Source: Silene conica
Lineage: Eukaryota; Streptophyta; Magnoliopsida; Caryophyllales; Caryophyllaceae
Length of the DNA stretch: 64,000 nucleotides
Assembly (NCBI GenBank): GCA_029255685.2
Contig: CM055312.2
Location: forward strand, 54,718,202 to 54,782,201
Direction of reading: 5' to 3'
Shown here: piece after piece, positions 31,347 to 43,200 of the stretch
Layout: each line of letters begins with the position of its first letter
How positions within the stretch are numbered: position 1 is the first letter of the stretch
The notes under the pieces: generated by a model
Seen by the model: only the letters and a program-made list of their open reading frames with translations
Told to the model about the DNA's origin: nothing
The model's database searches: none
Translations under genes and position numbers: made by a program

Positions 31347-34300
31347 GGTTTTGTGTTGGAGGAGTAGTGGTTGACGGCAACAATATTTAGCTAGTCCTAA
31401 GACCATCCCCAAGCAAGGTGGATTGGGGGATCAATAGCTAATTGGGTCAAGTTAATTAAGTATTAGTAACTTAATTAACATGACTCATTACAAAATAGGG
31501 TCAATTGGTGACTTTTTTGCTTGATATTGATCCACCTAATGACCTAATAGTTGTTCTATTCTCATTGGCTACAAATATGAAGAGTCCAAAATATCCGTTA
31601 AAAATTAATTGGGAAGGGAAACTGGGAAGAGAATTGTAGAAGTTTTGTATAACTGTTGCAGGAGTTGTCTGCTTCATTCACTTCCTCTGCAAAAAAAATG
31701 AAAAAAGTGTTAAATTAATAATAATATTCATTTTAAAATCTATATTGAACCATATAAAAAACGGCTATATTTTGTAAATGTCTATAAAATGAGCTCAATT
31801 TTGACATATTTTGGACAAGTTTTTTTTCTGAGTATTTTTGTTTAATACAATCATTTTGTGAATGTCTAAAAAAATTGCTAATGATTATGGGAAAATGATT
31901 TAGGGAAAATGAATAAGGTATCACATATAAAGGAGAAGATATTACATGCTATAAAGGGAAAATAATAACTCCGACACGGTGGGCGGCACGACCAGGCACG
32001 CGGCACGGCGCACGGCATGGCCCGGTGGCAGAACCGAGGTGGCACGAGCACGGCTCGTCCGTGCTCTGTTCGGGCTTCGACGCGAAATCGTGAAATTTCT
32101 CGTGCTTAGGCACGGCCCAGCCCAGGCACGGTGGGGCACGACACGGTGGGTTAAAGTGGTCGCTTATGGCTGTTGGGCAATGTATCTGTTGGCTTTGCAG
32201 CCTTTGCTCTGTTTTTCACATTTCCCCTGTTTTGTTTGTTCCAGCAGTTATGGCTTTTCTGTTTTTTTTTTTTTAAAAAAAAATAATTCCTATTTCTAAC
32301 TTCTATAAATACCAACGTAATTCAATTCATTTCTTCCCAATTCAATCCATGTCTTATTCTTCTACTTATCTTAATTCTTATAATTTCTTCACAAGTCAAT
32401 CCATTTCTTCACAATCCAATCCATCTCTTCACAATTCAATTCATCTCTTATTCTCTTCTACTTATCTTAATTCTTATAAGCAAGAGTAATTAGTCAATCG
32501 GGTTTTAAAACATCGGATTTATTAAATCGGGTATTCGGGTTCAAGCAAGAGTTCAAATTTCAATTCTTCATTTCGATAGTCCGATCTCCGATAGCTTTGT
32601 TTGCATTTTCTAACTCTACCTTTTATTTTATTATTTTAATTTAATTAATTAATTCTATTTAGATATTAATTTGTCTTTAAAAAAACATATTATAATTATC
32701 GACTCACAGAACTCGTCAAAGAGGTCACGTTATATTAGTGAGTCGGAACCAAATCCCGATCCACAATTTGACATGAACCAATATATTAATTTTACACCGT
32801 CACAACTTCAAAATATGCATTTTGGCAATACTATTTTCGAAAATCAACCTTATGAAGGACCTAGTACAATGCCCGTTTTACCGCCTTTTATGACCGGGGG
32901 GATAAGATCACCATCCGAACATGGGTCATCTACCGAGACTATGCCACCCCAAACACAACCCGAACAACCCCAAGAATATTTGTGGTTAACCGAACAAGAG
33001 ATGGATGAAATACATAAAAAGGGTTGTTCTAGTGAAGCATGGAATCATTTAATTAAGTGTAAAAATAATTCCGTTTGCAAATGTATATATTGTGATAAAA
33101 TATTTAGTTGTGTTAGTTCGGGTGGTACCGGTCATTTAAACCGACATTGGAAAGCTTGTAAAAAACGACTCGAAAGTCGTCAACCTACCATGGACCAATT
33201 CATGACTCCCTCCGATAGCCAATCGTCCAATTATAATCATAATTATGATGAATATAGCACTAAATTAGCTAGAATGATTATTCAAACGGAAAAACCGTTT
33301 ACACTAGTTGAACACCGAGCTTTTAATGAATATATTAAGACTAATCATCCTTGCCACAAAGAAACAAGTAGGCGGCCGTTAGAAATAACAGCATGGTATT
33401 ATTTTTGAAGGCACGACAAAACCTTATTTCCGAGTTTGAAAAGACTAATTGTAAATTTAGTATAACCGCCGATGGGTGGGATTCGGGGACTACCGAGTAT
33501 TCTTATATATGCATTACCGCTCATTGGTTGGATAAAACTTGGACTATGCAAAAACGAATCATTGAGTTTGCTAAATTAGAATACCCTCATAATGCCGATA
33601 ATACACATGCAATTATCATGAACGGTATTAATGATTATGGACTTGCATCTAAAATTTTAACTTGTACTTTTGATAATTCATCTACCATGACTTCTGTTGC
33701 TCGCAAGTTAAAAACTAGTTTAAATGATCTTTTTTTAGATTGTGATTTGTTGCATGTTAGATGTGCATGTCATGTTTTAAACTTATGTGTTAAAGATGGT
33801 CTCGAAGGCATTAAAGATTATCATGCGAAGTTTAAAAAATTTGTTTTGCATTTTAACTCGGCAAAGTGGAGACAAAAACAATGGAAAGATTTTTGTGAGG
33901 CCGCAGGAATTAAATGCATAAAATTTCCCGACGAAAATAACACTCGGTGGAATTCTATGTACACTATGTTGAGTGTTATGCTTCCCTATAAAGAACCTCT
34001 TACTACATTTTGGAACCGATCCTTTCCCGATAACTAGTTATCGGAGGAGGATTGGACGAAAATTTCTTTGAATATTGATTTATTAGGTGCTTTTAACTGT
34101 GCAACTCTCTCTTTTTCACATGTTTATAAACCTACCGCTCCATATTTCATTAGTAATGTTACTCCTGTTGCGCAACTTTTTAACACTTATCGTCATAATG
34201 CTTTGTTTAGCAGGTTTCTTTTGAACATGGAGACAAAGTGGCTCAAGTATTGGTCTTATATTCCCATTATTTATGTTTTTTGTATGATTTTAGACCCTAG

Positions 34301-36788
34301 GTGGAAATTAGAGGAAACTATACAATTAGTTGGTGTTTATAGGAGTCTATTATGTTTACCTTTTGACGAAGTTCAATATAGGGAAAGAATTAGTTCACAA
34401 TTTTTTATAGTATATAGTCATTACGAGTCTATTATTAACAATTCCACTCGTGGTTCTTCTCAGTCTACTTTTAGTGCAGGTACTAGTGGTGGTGCTATGC
34501 GAGGAGCGAGCTTGACCGCTCTTAAAGGTTTGATGACACTACAACAAAATGACACTTGCGCCACGATTTATGTCACGGGAATTCATAATTCGTGACCTAA
34601 ATTTGCTTAGTCACGGGAAAAAAGTCCCCTTCCTTCAAAATTAATTGGTAAAAAAATTTATGTCACGGGAAAATATATCCGTGACAAATAATTGTTTTTA
34701 GTCACGAATTAAGCCATGACCGTGGCTAACAAATGCGTTTAGTCACGCATCAAGTCACGAACGTGGCTAATAATTATTTTTAGCCACAATGTCGTGGCTA
34801 ATTAAGATTTATTGTCACATGTAAGTTAACCGTGACTAATTAGTGTGTTTAGCCACACTGAATTCTTAACGTGGCTAATTATGATTTATTGTCACAGCTA
34901 AATTATTCGTGACTATATTGCTCTTAGCCACACACTGAATTCTTACCGTGGCTAATTGTGATTTATGGTGACAAGTAAATTACCCGTGACTAATTATTGC
35001 TCTTAGCTACGCATTGGATTTTTACCGTGACTAATATTTTTGATTTGATAACAAATAATAGTACAAAATTATTAGTGCAACATGGTGTGTACTGTGACAT
35101 CAAGATGATTGCGCCGTATTATTGCGACATGTGAACAATATTCGTACTTAATGTTCTTCACTATTGACGTAAATGATCTTATTATGATTATTCTTATTAT
35201 TGGATTTAGTCTGTCACAAGTGAGAATTTGTTCAATTTATTATGATTATTCTTATTAACACTACTGACTTGAAAATGAATATGATTATATGAATAAATGA
35301 TTGTTGTTTAACAATTTATTTTGCTTTATTTTCGTTGAATGCAGCTTTACTTTAAGTATACGTTTAATTATGTAATGACAATTTTGTAATTTCAAAGCTA
35401 CTTACCAGTTACTCAATTTATTAAATTGCGCAACAAGCCCGACAAAAAACACTACAACAAATTGACACTTGCGCCACGATTTATGCCACGAGAATTTATA
35501 ATTCGTGGCTAAATTTTGTTTAGCCACGGAAAAATTGTATTCACTATTTTAGAAAAAATTTATGCCATGGGAAATTTTTTCCCATGGCAAAAAGTCAATT
35601 GCGCCACAATTTAGGTTACAGTCGTGGCTAATAATCATTTTTGCCACGAACAATGTCACACCCATAGAAAATATATATTTTTAATTTTTTTTTGTTAAAT
35701 TTATAATATTGAATAACTTTATTTAGAGACCGCATCACATTTAAAGAGAAAGTATGTCCAATTAAATAATTAACTTATTAACACCTATCATTGAGAAGTC
35801 TGAAACTAATATATTGTTAAATAAGCTTTTCATTAGAAAATTGATTTACAACTTTATTTGTAAAATATTTCTAGAAGAACTTGAATTCGAGATGTTAAAT
35901 TGGAAAAGATTGGGGAGGTTTTTAAGGAGAAAAAAAGAAAGAAAAGACAATTAGATTTAAAATATGATTAAATAAAAAAAAGTAGTCTAAAAAATTAAAT
36001 TCAAAATGATTTCCAACAAATCATTGAATAAAATGGAAAAAAACATATTGATAAAATAACCGATATAAAAAAATCAATATAGAAAAACATTTTAATTATT
36101 GAAAATGAGCATATCACACCGAAAAGTAAAATGGAAATTAAAATAATAAATTACATGTGTAAATAATGTGAAATTTTGTTGACAAAAAGAAATATCAAGA
36201 ATAATGAAAAGAAATCAATTTAGAGAAAACAAAAATTTATACGATATTTTCTGTGTTTTTTTGGCAAAAACTGGTTATTTTCGAGTTAATAATGTCTTGG
36301 TCATTTATTTTAGTAATAAAACTCGGTCGTTGATACCTATATGTAATCATTATTCAAAAGTGATCATTACTTAGTAAAAAGTGATTAAACTTTTTCTCGT
36401 TACAAATATGACAATCTTACAAGTAGTATTTGTGTGGAAAAATATATGAAAAAATGGATAAAATAAAAATGCCGACAAATGAAAAAAAATGAAAAAAAAT
36501 GTATTAGGGAAAAAAATATAAGGAAAATGTGATTAAATAGTTTGGAGAAAATGGTTTGTTGACTCGGGAAAAAAATGACCCGAGCATCATTAGTCGGGAG
36601 GTCAACATTGAAAGCTCGAGTAATTTGAGAAAAATAATATTTTTTTCGCAAAAATATGTAAATCATTTAATATTTATTCGCAAAAATAATAGTGAAGGTA
36701 ATTTAGAAAAAAAGCTATATAATTTAAAAAGGTTTCAAAGTGTTAACTATATCAACAAGTTTAAGTTTCATTTTCGGTAGCTCATCCT

Positions 36789-36842
36789 GTTAAGCGTGCT
36801 CAGGTGAGATAGTCTTGGGATGAGTAACCTCATGGGGAGGAT
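36789..36842 (+). other. 5S rRNA-like fragment (possible Cassandra-type LTR remnant)
   Basis: TTAAGCGTGCTCAGGTGAGA and the following GGGATGAGTAACCTCATGGG match the 3' half of plant 5S rRNA, including the internal promoter region, with several substitutions and two short indels. Cassandra retrotransposons carry 5S sequence in their LTRs, so a fragment of one is the best guess. A plain 5S gene is excluded because the 5' half is missing. Confidence 0.6.
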
Positions 36843-36971
36843 ATACGATTCGCAAAAGTGAATGACTTGTGATTGTAAGTAACGAGTTGAGATAACTAAC
36901 CCAGAGTAACGAGTTGAGATAACTAACCAAGCAAGGATTAAAACTTGACAAAATCCCATATGTAACCAAAT

Positions 36972-37145
36972 GTGTTTGGTAGTGTGGTGGTTGCTCACCT
37001 CATCCCTTAACCCTGAGGTCAGGGGTTCGACTCCTACCCATGGGAAAGGAGCAACTCTTTGGCAAGCAGATTAACTCTTCGTGAGAGAGCCCGCGACGAG
37101 GGGATTATACACCGTTGTCGACCCCGGTTTCGACCGAAAAAAAAA
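36972..37145 (+). mobile_element. tRNA-derived SINE
   Basis: A box-A-like TAGTGTGGTGGTTGC near 36980 and a box B GGTTCGACTCC (37024-37034), spaced as in a Pol III promoter, are followed by a body ending CGGTTTCGACCG and an A-run (37137-37145). This is the layout of plant tRNA-derived SINEs. It lies within the CACTA at 34537-37452. A target duplication is not clear. Confidence 0.72.
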
Positions 37146-38390
37146 GATTCCATAAATGAAAATATTTTCATTATATTTAAAAAATAATATATTACATTTT
37201 TTTTTTTTTTGTTTGTCACGGGAATAATTTTGGTCACGAGAATTAATTTTTGGTCACGGGAATTATTAGCCACGTGAGAATCTGTGACTAAAAATATAAT
37301 TTTAGCCACGTTAATGTTTTTCCCGTGACTATCTGTTAGCCACGGCCACTTGGGCCACAGAAGGTATTTCCGTGACAAAGAGTTTTAGCCACGGGAAATT
37401 AGTACTTGCGCCACGAATTTAGTCGTGGCCCAAGTGCTTAATTGTAGTAGTGTGAGTCGGGTAAGACCGAGTCGACAACAATCTACTCCAACATCCAACT
37501 TGGCCGAGTATCAAATGTAAACTAGCTACGATTATATCCGAGGTTCGACCGAAGAAGAGGGCAACCATCTTGACCTTTTGCAATGGTGGCGAAATCAAAC
37601 GAAGTCGCTTCCGGTGATGTCGGCAATGGCAAGGGACTTCTTAATCATTCAATTGTCTTCCGTTGCATCCGAAAGTTGCTTTAGTGCGGCAAATAGGGTA
37701 TTGGATGAAAAACGAACTCGTCTAAGACCCGATACACTTAGAATGTTAGTGTGTTATAAGGATTGGATAGATGCCGAAAATCGAGAACAAGACAAGGTCG
37801 ATCATGAAAAAGAAGATGATTCCGACGAAACAGGCACCTCGTCCGAATAATTAATATCGTTTTTTAATCGTTTTATTGTATTTTTAATTAAATAAACTTG
37901 TAAACTTGTATCGTTTCATACTTTGTTAATAAAAGATTGAGGTATTTTTTTAACATCGTTTCTTAATCGTTTAATAGCAATTTCTTTTTTTTTCATCGTT
38001 TCTTAATTATTTGATTACATCGTATACATTAAAATTACAATAAAACAAGTGAACAAGTAAAAAAAAATTGTTTTTTAAAAAAAAATATGTAGCACACGGG
38101 CTGGCCCATGAACATGGCACGACCGGCCCATGGGCCAGGCACGGCACAACACGAAAATCCACCGTGCCATGGGTGGGCCGCGACTGGGTTTTCAGTCACC
38201 GGGCCAGGCACGACACGGCACGGCACGGTGGGCCAAAAAGCACTGCACGAACGGGCCATTTTATAGAGTCCGGCACGGTGGACCGGCACGCGGGCCGGCC
38301 CAGCACGGCCCACTGCCAACTCTAGTTGTTCCTTAACATCACAGACTAAATAAAGAGAAAAGAAAAAAAAAAGACACATGCATACCCGTC

Positions 38391-38965
38391 GATGATGCTT
38401 GATTGTTCAGAAATATTGTTGATGGATGATGCTTGATGATCGATGATGCATGGACTTCGATGATGCTTGATTGTTCAGAAATCACCCGTCTTTATTACCG
38501 ACATCATCATTATTGTGATGCTGAAGATCGATTTTAGATCGATGATGCTTGAAGATCGATTTTAGATCGATGATTTATGATAAAATTATATGATTTGGGG
38601 AAGATATATGACCGAGAATTAAGTTTAGATCGAGTTTAAGATTGATTAACAAGCATAAAACACTAATTTGGGATGCCTTTTGATGAAGATGAAGGTGATG
38701 ATAAAATTGTATGGTTGGCAAAAATGAGCAACGAGATGTATGAAGACAATTCATTTTTTTTTATTAAAATTAAGATTTTATTGATTTAATAAATGAATGA
38801 TATTTTTTATAGAAAAGACCGTCTTATTAATCTTTTATAAAAAGACCGTGTCACGGTGTAGTTTAAAGTTTTGTTGTATTAATGGTGGTGAAACCGTCTT
38901 ATTAATATTTTACCGTTAAAATATACCGTATCACGGTGTGAAACCGTCTTATTAATCTTTTATAT
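38391..38965. repeat. Short direct repeats in the right arm of the Tourist-like element
   Basis: GATGATGCTTGATTGTTCAG occurs twice (38391 and 38460), GAAGATCGATTTTAGATCGA twice (38523-38570), and AAACCGTCTTATTAAT or a near form three times (about 38818, 38890, 38940). No gene is present. Confidence 0.6.
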
Positions 38966-39384
38966 GTATGTCATATTTTATATGTTTAATCATGTTTTCA
39001 ATTAAATTCATTTGTCGTCAATAAAATCGGTTCACTTTTTAAAATTTTAATATTATATTTTAATTTTTCCCCCTATACGATATAAAATTAATAGTAATTA
39101 TTTTATTAAGATATTTATAACATTACAAAATTAAATTATTTATAATTGTTAGTAAATATTAATGGATAAAGTAAGAGAGAGGTTTTAATGGGTAGAAAAT
39201 GTGAGAAATGATTGAAATTGTGAGAAATGATTGAAAATGTTGGAAAGTGAAAAATGATTGGGTTGATGACCTAAGTTGTAACCTTCTACTTTGGAGGGTA
39301 GATATGGATCAAGATAATTAAAGTGTGATTAAGAGTAAAAATGTGTATTAACCTACTTAGTGTGACTCTTGTTTGGCGATGGTC

Positions 39385-40281
39385 TAAATTTTGCTGATTG
39401 ATTCTAACTTGCTCTTAAGGGCTTTTATTCATCTTAGAGTAAGATGCAGCTAATCCAAGCTACTTTTGGGCTATAGAAGTTAGAACCCTACCCTGGACTT
39501 TCCCTTAGAAATTCTCTCTTTGGAACTGGCCCGTACCATGGTTGTGATTTCTGGATTGGCCTAATCTTAACTGGCCTGATTCTCCCTTATCGCAATCTTG
39601 ACTTGTCATTCATGTTATATTTCGAGTTAATATCGGGTTATCTTTGAGGTTGGGTCAGCTATTGGACCTGGTTAAAGCATGTATTAAGTCGATTCGGGTT
39701 ATGAGTCATCTCAGGTGGGGTCATGTCGGGCTTAACCACATTTTGGTGGGTTCCGAGTCTTTCAGGTCGTAACATTTTTGGATCTTATCGAATAAGATTT
39801 ATGCCATGTTTTATTGGACTTAATTTCAACTTATTTCAATTCAGTTCAACTTAACTCAATTCAGTTTAGTTTAATTTAATTCAGTTTTATTAATTTCAGT
39901 TTCATTCTAAGAGGAAAGAGTCTTAGTCGATCGGGTAAGACTTAGGAGCTCTACCCTCGAGTATGGCCCCTTAAGATAAAGATTCTTTTCTTTGGAAAGA
40001 AGCCATCCATGAATATGTGATTGATGTAAACAAATTAGTGAATAAGTAGAATGAAAGTAGAAATGTACAATTTTGTGTTGTATAAAAACTCAAGGAGTCC
40101 ACTAAAACAAAAAAAAAAAATTGTTTCCATTAAAATAAACAGAGTAATAGACCACAAATATCAAAACCTACCCCTCCTCCCCTCCCCCAAATTTAAAAAC
40201 CCAGAATCTAGTAATTTCACAGTTGAGAGGAGAGAGAGAGAGAAAGAGAAAGAGTGCAAAGGAAGAAGACGAAGAAGAAAG
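39385..40281 (+). promoter_or_regulatory. Upstream region and 5' leader of RPN9
   Basis: No coding sequence is seen. Bases 39818-39910 hold AATTCAGTTT-like direct repeats. Close to the start codon, 40226-40258 is an almost pure GA stretch (GAGAGGAGAGAGAGAGAGAA), a common plant core-promoter or leader feature. The exact transcription start is not visible. Confidence 0.5.
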
Positions 40282-43200
40282 ATGTCGGCCATGGAATACT
40301 TGGAGTCACAGAAAAACTCAAATCCTGAACTTGCTGAATGGTACAATGCTCTTTCAGATCTGTATCAGAAAAAGCTATGGCATCAGCTTACTCTCAAGCT
40401 CGACAACTTCCTTTCTCTCTCCGTTTTCCAGGTTTCTCTCTTTTCTTTTACTCTTTTATTCAATTCAATTGCAATTTTCATCTATCCATCCTCCTAGGGT
40501 TTCTACAATGTTTGTTTGTTGTACTCAACTGGGACTTCTACTCTTTTGCAATTGGGTTCATTTGGAATTACAATTGGAATTGGATTTTTTTGGGATGTCG
40601 GATTCTGTAGTCGTACAGCGGTAATCAGGGGCGATGTTGGAGTTATTTTTATCCAAGATTGAATTCTGGATCTTTTTAGTGAGGATGCTAGGATGGTCCA
40701 ACTAGGTTGATTTTAGGATTTGTGTTGGGATTTGAATCATTCACATCTTTATTGTAATTTACCCCACTAACGCATTAGAATAAGATTGATTTGTAGATGG
40801 TTTGAACTTTTAAACCTCCCTGGAGATGTTTCAATTGAGATTCAAGTTTGCTGGATTATATTCCGGGCTACGATAGGTTGCGTCATTTAGAATTCACAAG
40901 TTCACAAATGATAAAAATGAATTCTAGTCTACTACAAATGCTGCCTGAGCAAATGTACAATTATGATGTAGACTTGAAGCACTAAGTACCCCACCATCTT
41001 AATTTTTTGTTTTACCTAGGGACCGAAAATGGTAACTATCGTAGGCAAATGCCAGGCTGCCAGCTCGTTAACAAATTAATCATAATGGCCACGCTGTATG
41101 TTTTTTTGATAATGTTTCAAACAATTCTTCAAATCTACGTATTGATTTTATAAAATCATCATTCGCAGTTTGAATCCCTAAATTCCTTATTGCTCTTAGG
41201 CAAGGTACCTATTTTCTAGTGTACGAAAGAAAGGATTCAGACGCTTTTGGGACATTCCGGCTCTACTGTTGTACTTTCTTAAACTAACAACTTATCTTGG
41301 GTAGGTGGCTACTTCATTTTAAGTGACAACACACACGAGTTTCTATACTCTGCAACGAGTTTGAATTTGAACGTTAACAGTGAGGGCACGTAATTGTTTG
41401 TTTCTAGCAACATTGAGGGACTTTATCTTTAGCTATAAACACAAATTCTTGATGTTCCTTTTATAAGTTTAAATGTTGGAATCCCTCTGTTAGTATGGCG
41501 CCTCACAATGCATCCAAATAGCAGCTTATAAGTTAATCTTTGAATCCTCCATTTCATGACATGACAACTGTCATCCTTACCGCTGTATGTCGAGTATTAT
41601 GTTTCTTTACTTAGGGCACTAGTAATAGATGAACCTCTCAGAGGTTTGTTCTCATGCCATATAAGCTAATATACAAACTCGTTTACCTACAAACCTCCTA
41701 CAAACAACAAATAAACCTCTTCAAGTTTTATATCATGGCCGAGTAAACTTTTTCTCCTCTCACATTCTCTCTCCACAAACCTGGATACTAATTTGTATTC
41801 CCTCTCATCTATGAACCTCAACACTCGTCACCAACAATAGAAGGTCTGTACACAAACCTCTAAAATGATGGACATGTCATCCTACAAACCTCTTCATTGA
41901 ACCTCTATTGTTAATGCCCTTAGTGTCTACCTTTTTCAGCAGAACTGTGCCTACTCTATGTCCTTTGTCTAAATGCGTGATACTTATTGGTGATTATGTC
42001 ATTGTAGCAAGTCCTAGATCAGAAGTTGACCTATTGGTGATGTCAATGTCTCTAAATTACTCCGTAGAAACTAGACTATGAGCAATAGAGGGTACTGGAG
42101 TATACTTAAGTGTTTGTAGAATGTCTTCTGCGTCCTCAATGCTATGTCAGTTGTTATTTTACCTCTTTGTACCCAGTCCTGCTGGCTTTTGTAAAATATT
42201 GCTTTGCTACTTTTTTGCAGTCCGGAGATTCCCTCATACAGCTATATCACAACTTCATCACTGACTTTGAGACAAAGATAAACCCTCTTAAGCTTGCTCA
42301 TTTTGCGGTCATAGTATCTCGACAATATGGGGAGAAAGAGGCAGCTGTTGGTTATCTTGAAGGGATAATCGAAAAGCTTCGTGCTACAAAAGAGACTCGC
42401 ATTGAAGAGCCAATCCTTTACATAAAAATGCAAATATCTTTGTTTAAGCTTGAGCAAGGGGAACACAAAGAATGCAAGAAACTTTTGGACGATGGAAAAA
42501 CCACGCTTGATAGCATGACTGATATCGATCCATCAGTTTATGCTACCTTTTTTTGGGTTTCTTCTCAGTATCATAAGTCACGCCAAGAATTTGCTGAATT
42601 CTACAAGAATGCTCTTCTTTATCTTGCTTACACTTCTGTGGAATCTCTTTCTGACTCATTCAAGCTGGTAGGTTTACTTGTTAAATGGCTTATATGTTTC
42701 TACAATTCTGCTGATGGACTCTGCTTTGGTTTGCTTCTGGTAAGTGGGGTTGGGGTTATTTGGCACTCTGAATTATACTGGAATGTCGGATTCTTGTCAC
42801 TTGTAATGTTCTTCTTTTTTTGAGTGGTCAAGTATTGTTCTGTCTGATAGTTGTAAGCCATAAGTCCATAACTAGTAGCACATTGATGGTCCTTGCTCAT
42901 TAGTACAACTTTTAGCATGTAATGATGTAGTAATGAAAGTAATTTTGAAGTGAATTTTGGTTTCCAGAGGTTTCATGAGAGAATTTTGACCAATTGACAT
43001 GCAGAGAAGTGGGTTGGTTGCTTTATGGATAGTCCCTTAGACGATCATTTCTGTGAAGAGTAGCTATAAGCCCTTAGCTTGGTTTAAGCTACTCAACTCT
43101 CTTTAGCTGGGGTTATGACTTGTGACTATTTGTATTATGGTTAGGGACGTGTTGGAGATTTCAATTATGCTTCATGTAATTTGTCAAAAGTATTGATTGC

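Larger units (their letters stand above)
30256..31400. other. Unassigned repeat-derived DNA
   Basis: No gene is seen. Bases 30256-30335 have GGATCC/GATCC repeats and end TATTGCCATCCCCAGTA, like a hAT terminus of the type at 56208, so this is perhaps the truncated end of a hAT that received Copia E. Bases 30840-31330 resemble an LTR (TATA-like TTTTATATATACT near 31012, then motif-like TCGA sites). Confidence 0.45.
34537..37452. mobile_element. Non-autonomous CACTA transposon with TGA duplication
   Basis: The left end CACTACAACAAAATGACAC (34537) and the inverted right end CACTACTACAATTAAGCAC (from 37452) are flanked by TGA at 34534-34536 and 37453-37455. Many subterminal repeats of the GTGGCTAA / TTAGCCACG type lie near both ends, as in CACTA elements. 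No transposase is seen in the 2.9 kb. It splits the hAT transposase gene. A second CACTACAACAAATTGACAC starts at 35450. Confidence 0.9.
32671..37850 (+). pseudogene. hAT transposase (Ac-like), frameshifted, with stops and a CACTA insertion
   Basis: The first part (to 33408) has a BED-type zinc finger (CKCIYCDKIF, then GHLNRHWKAC) and no ATG until 32773. A frameshift near 33380 leads to the core (33393-34037) with ITADGWDSGTTEYSYICITAH and HVRCACHVLNLCVKDGL, then TAG at 34035-34037. The frame continues (34038-34536) with ILDPRWKLEE. After the CACTA insertion (34537-37452) the same frame resumes, with TAA near 37516, and ends with the hAT dimerisation region (QLSSVASESCFSAANRVLDE, ends 37850). 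The BED, catalytic and dimer regions are all recognisable, so the ancestor was autonomous. Confidence 0.88.
31971..38324 (+). mobile_element. hAT transposon, degenerate, with transposase remnant
   Basis: Both ends are GC-rich with many GGCACG/CGTGCC repeats (31975-32150 and 38095-38315), unlike the AT-rich surroundings. The right end reads CCCACTGCCAACTCTA, a typical hAT terminus. The left terminus is eroded and no clear 8-bp duplication is visible, so the left limit is approximate. A hAT transposase gene lies inside. Confidence 0.75.
31401..39384. mobile_element. Tourist/PIF-Harbinger-like element split by a hAT insertion
   Basis: The left end GACCATCCCCAAGCAAG and the inverted right end (GACCATCGCCAAACAAG read from 39384) match at 15 of 17 bases. 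Both are flanked by TAA (31398-31400 and 39385-39387), the 3-bp duplication of this superfamily. Once the internal hAT is left out, about 1.6 kb remains, AT-rich and with no transposase seen. Confidence 0.65.

Noticed and set aside
31979..32299. GC-rich open frame with Arg/Ala-rich product
   Set aside because: It arises from the GGCACG subterminal repeats of the hAT transposon.
36789..36842. Functional 5S rRNA gene
   Set aside because: Only the 3' half matches, with substitutions and indels.
37023..37034. Possible tRNA gene (good B box)
   Set aside because: No acceptor stem or anticodon arm can be built, and a long non-tRNA body with an A-tail follows, so it is a SINE.
38035..38379. Open frames on both strands at the right hAT end
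   Set aside because: Same GC-rich subterminal repeats; no domain.
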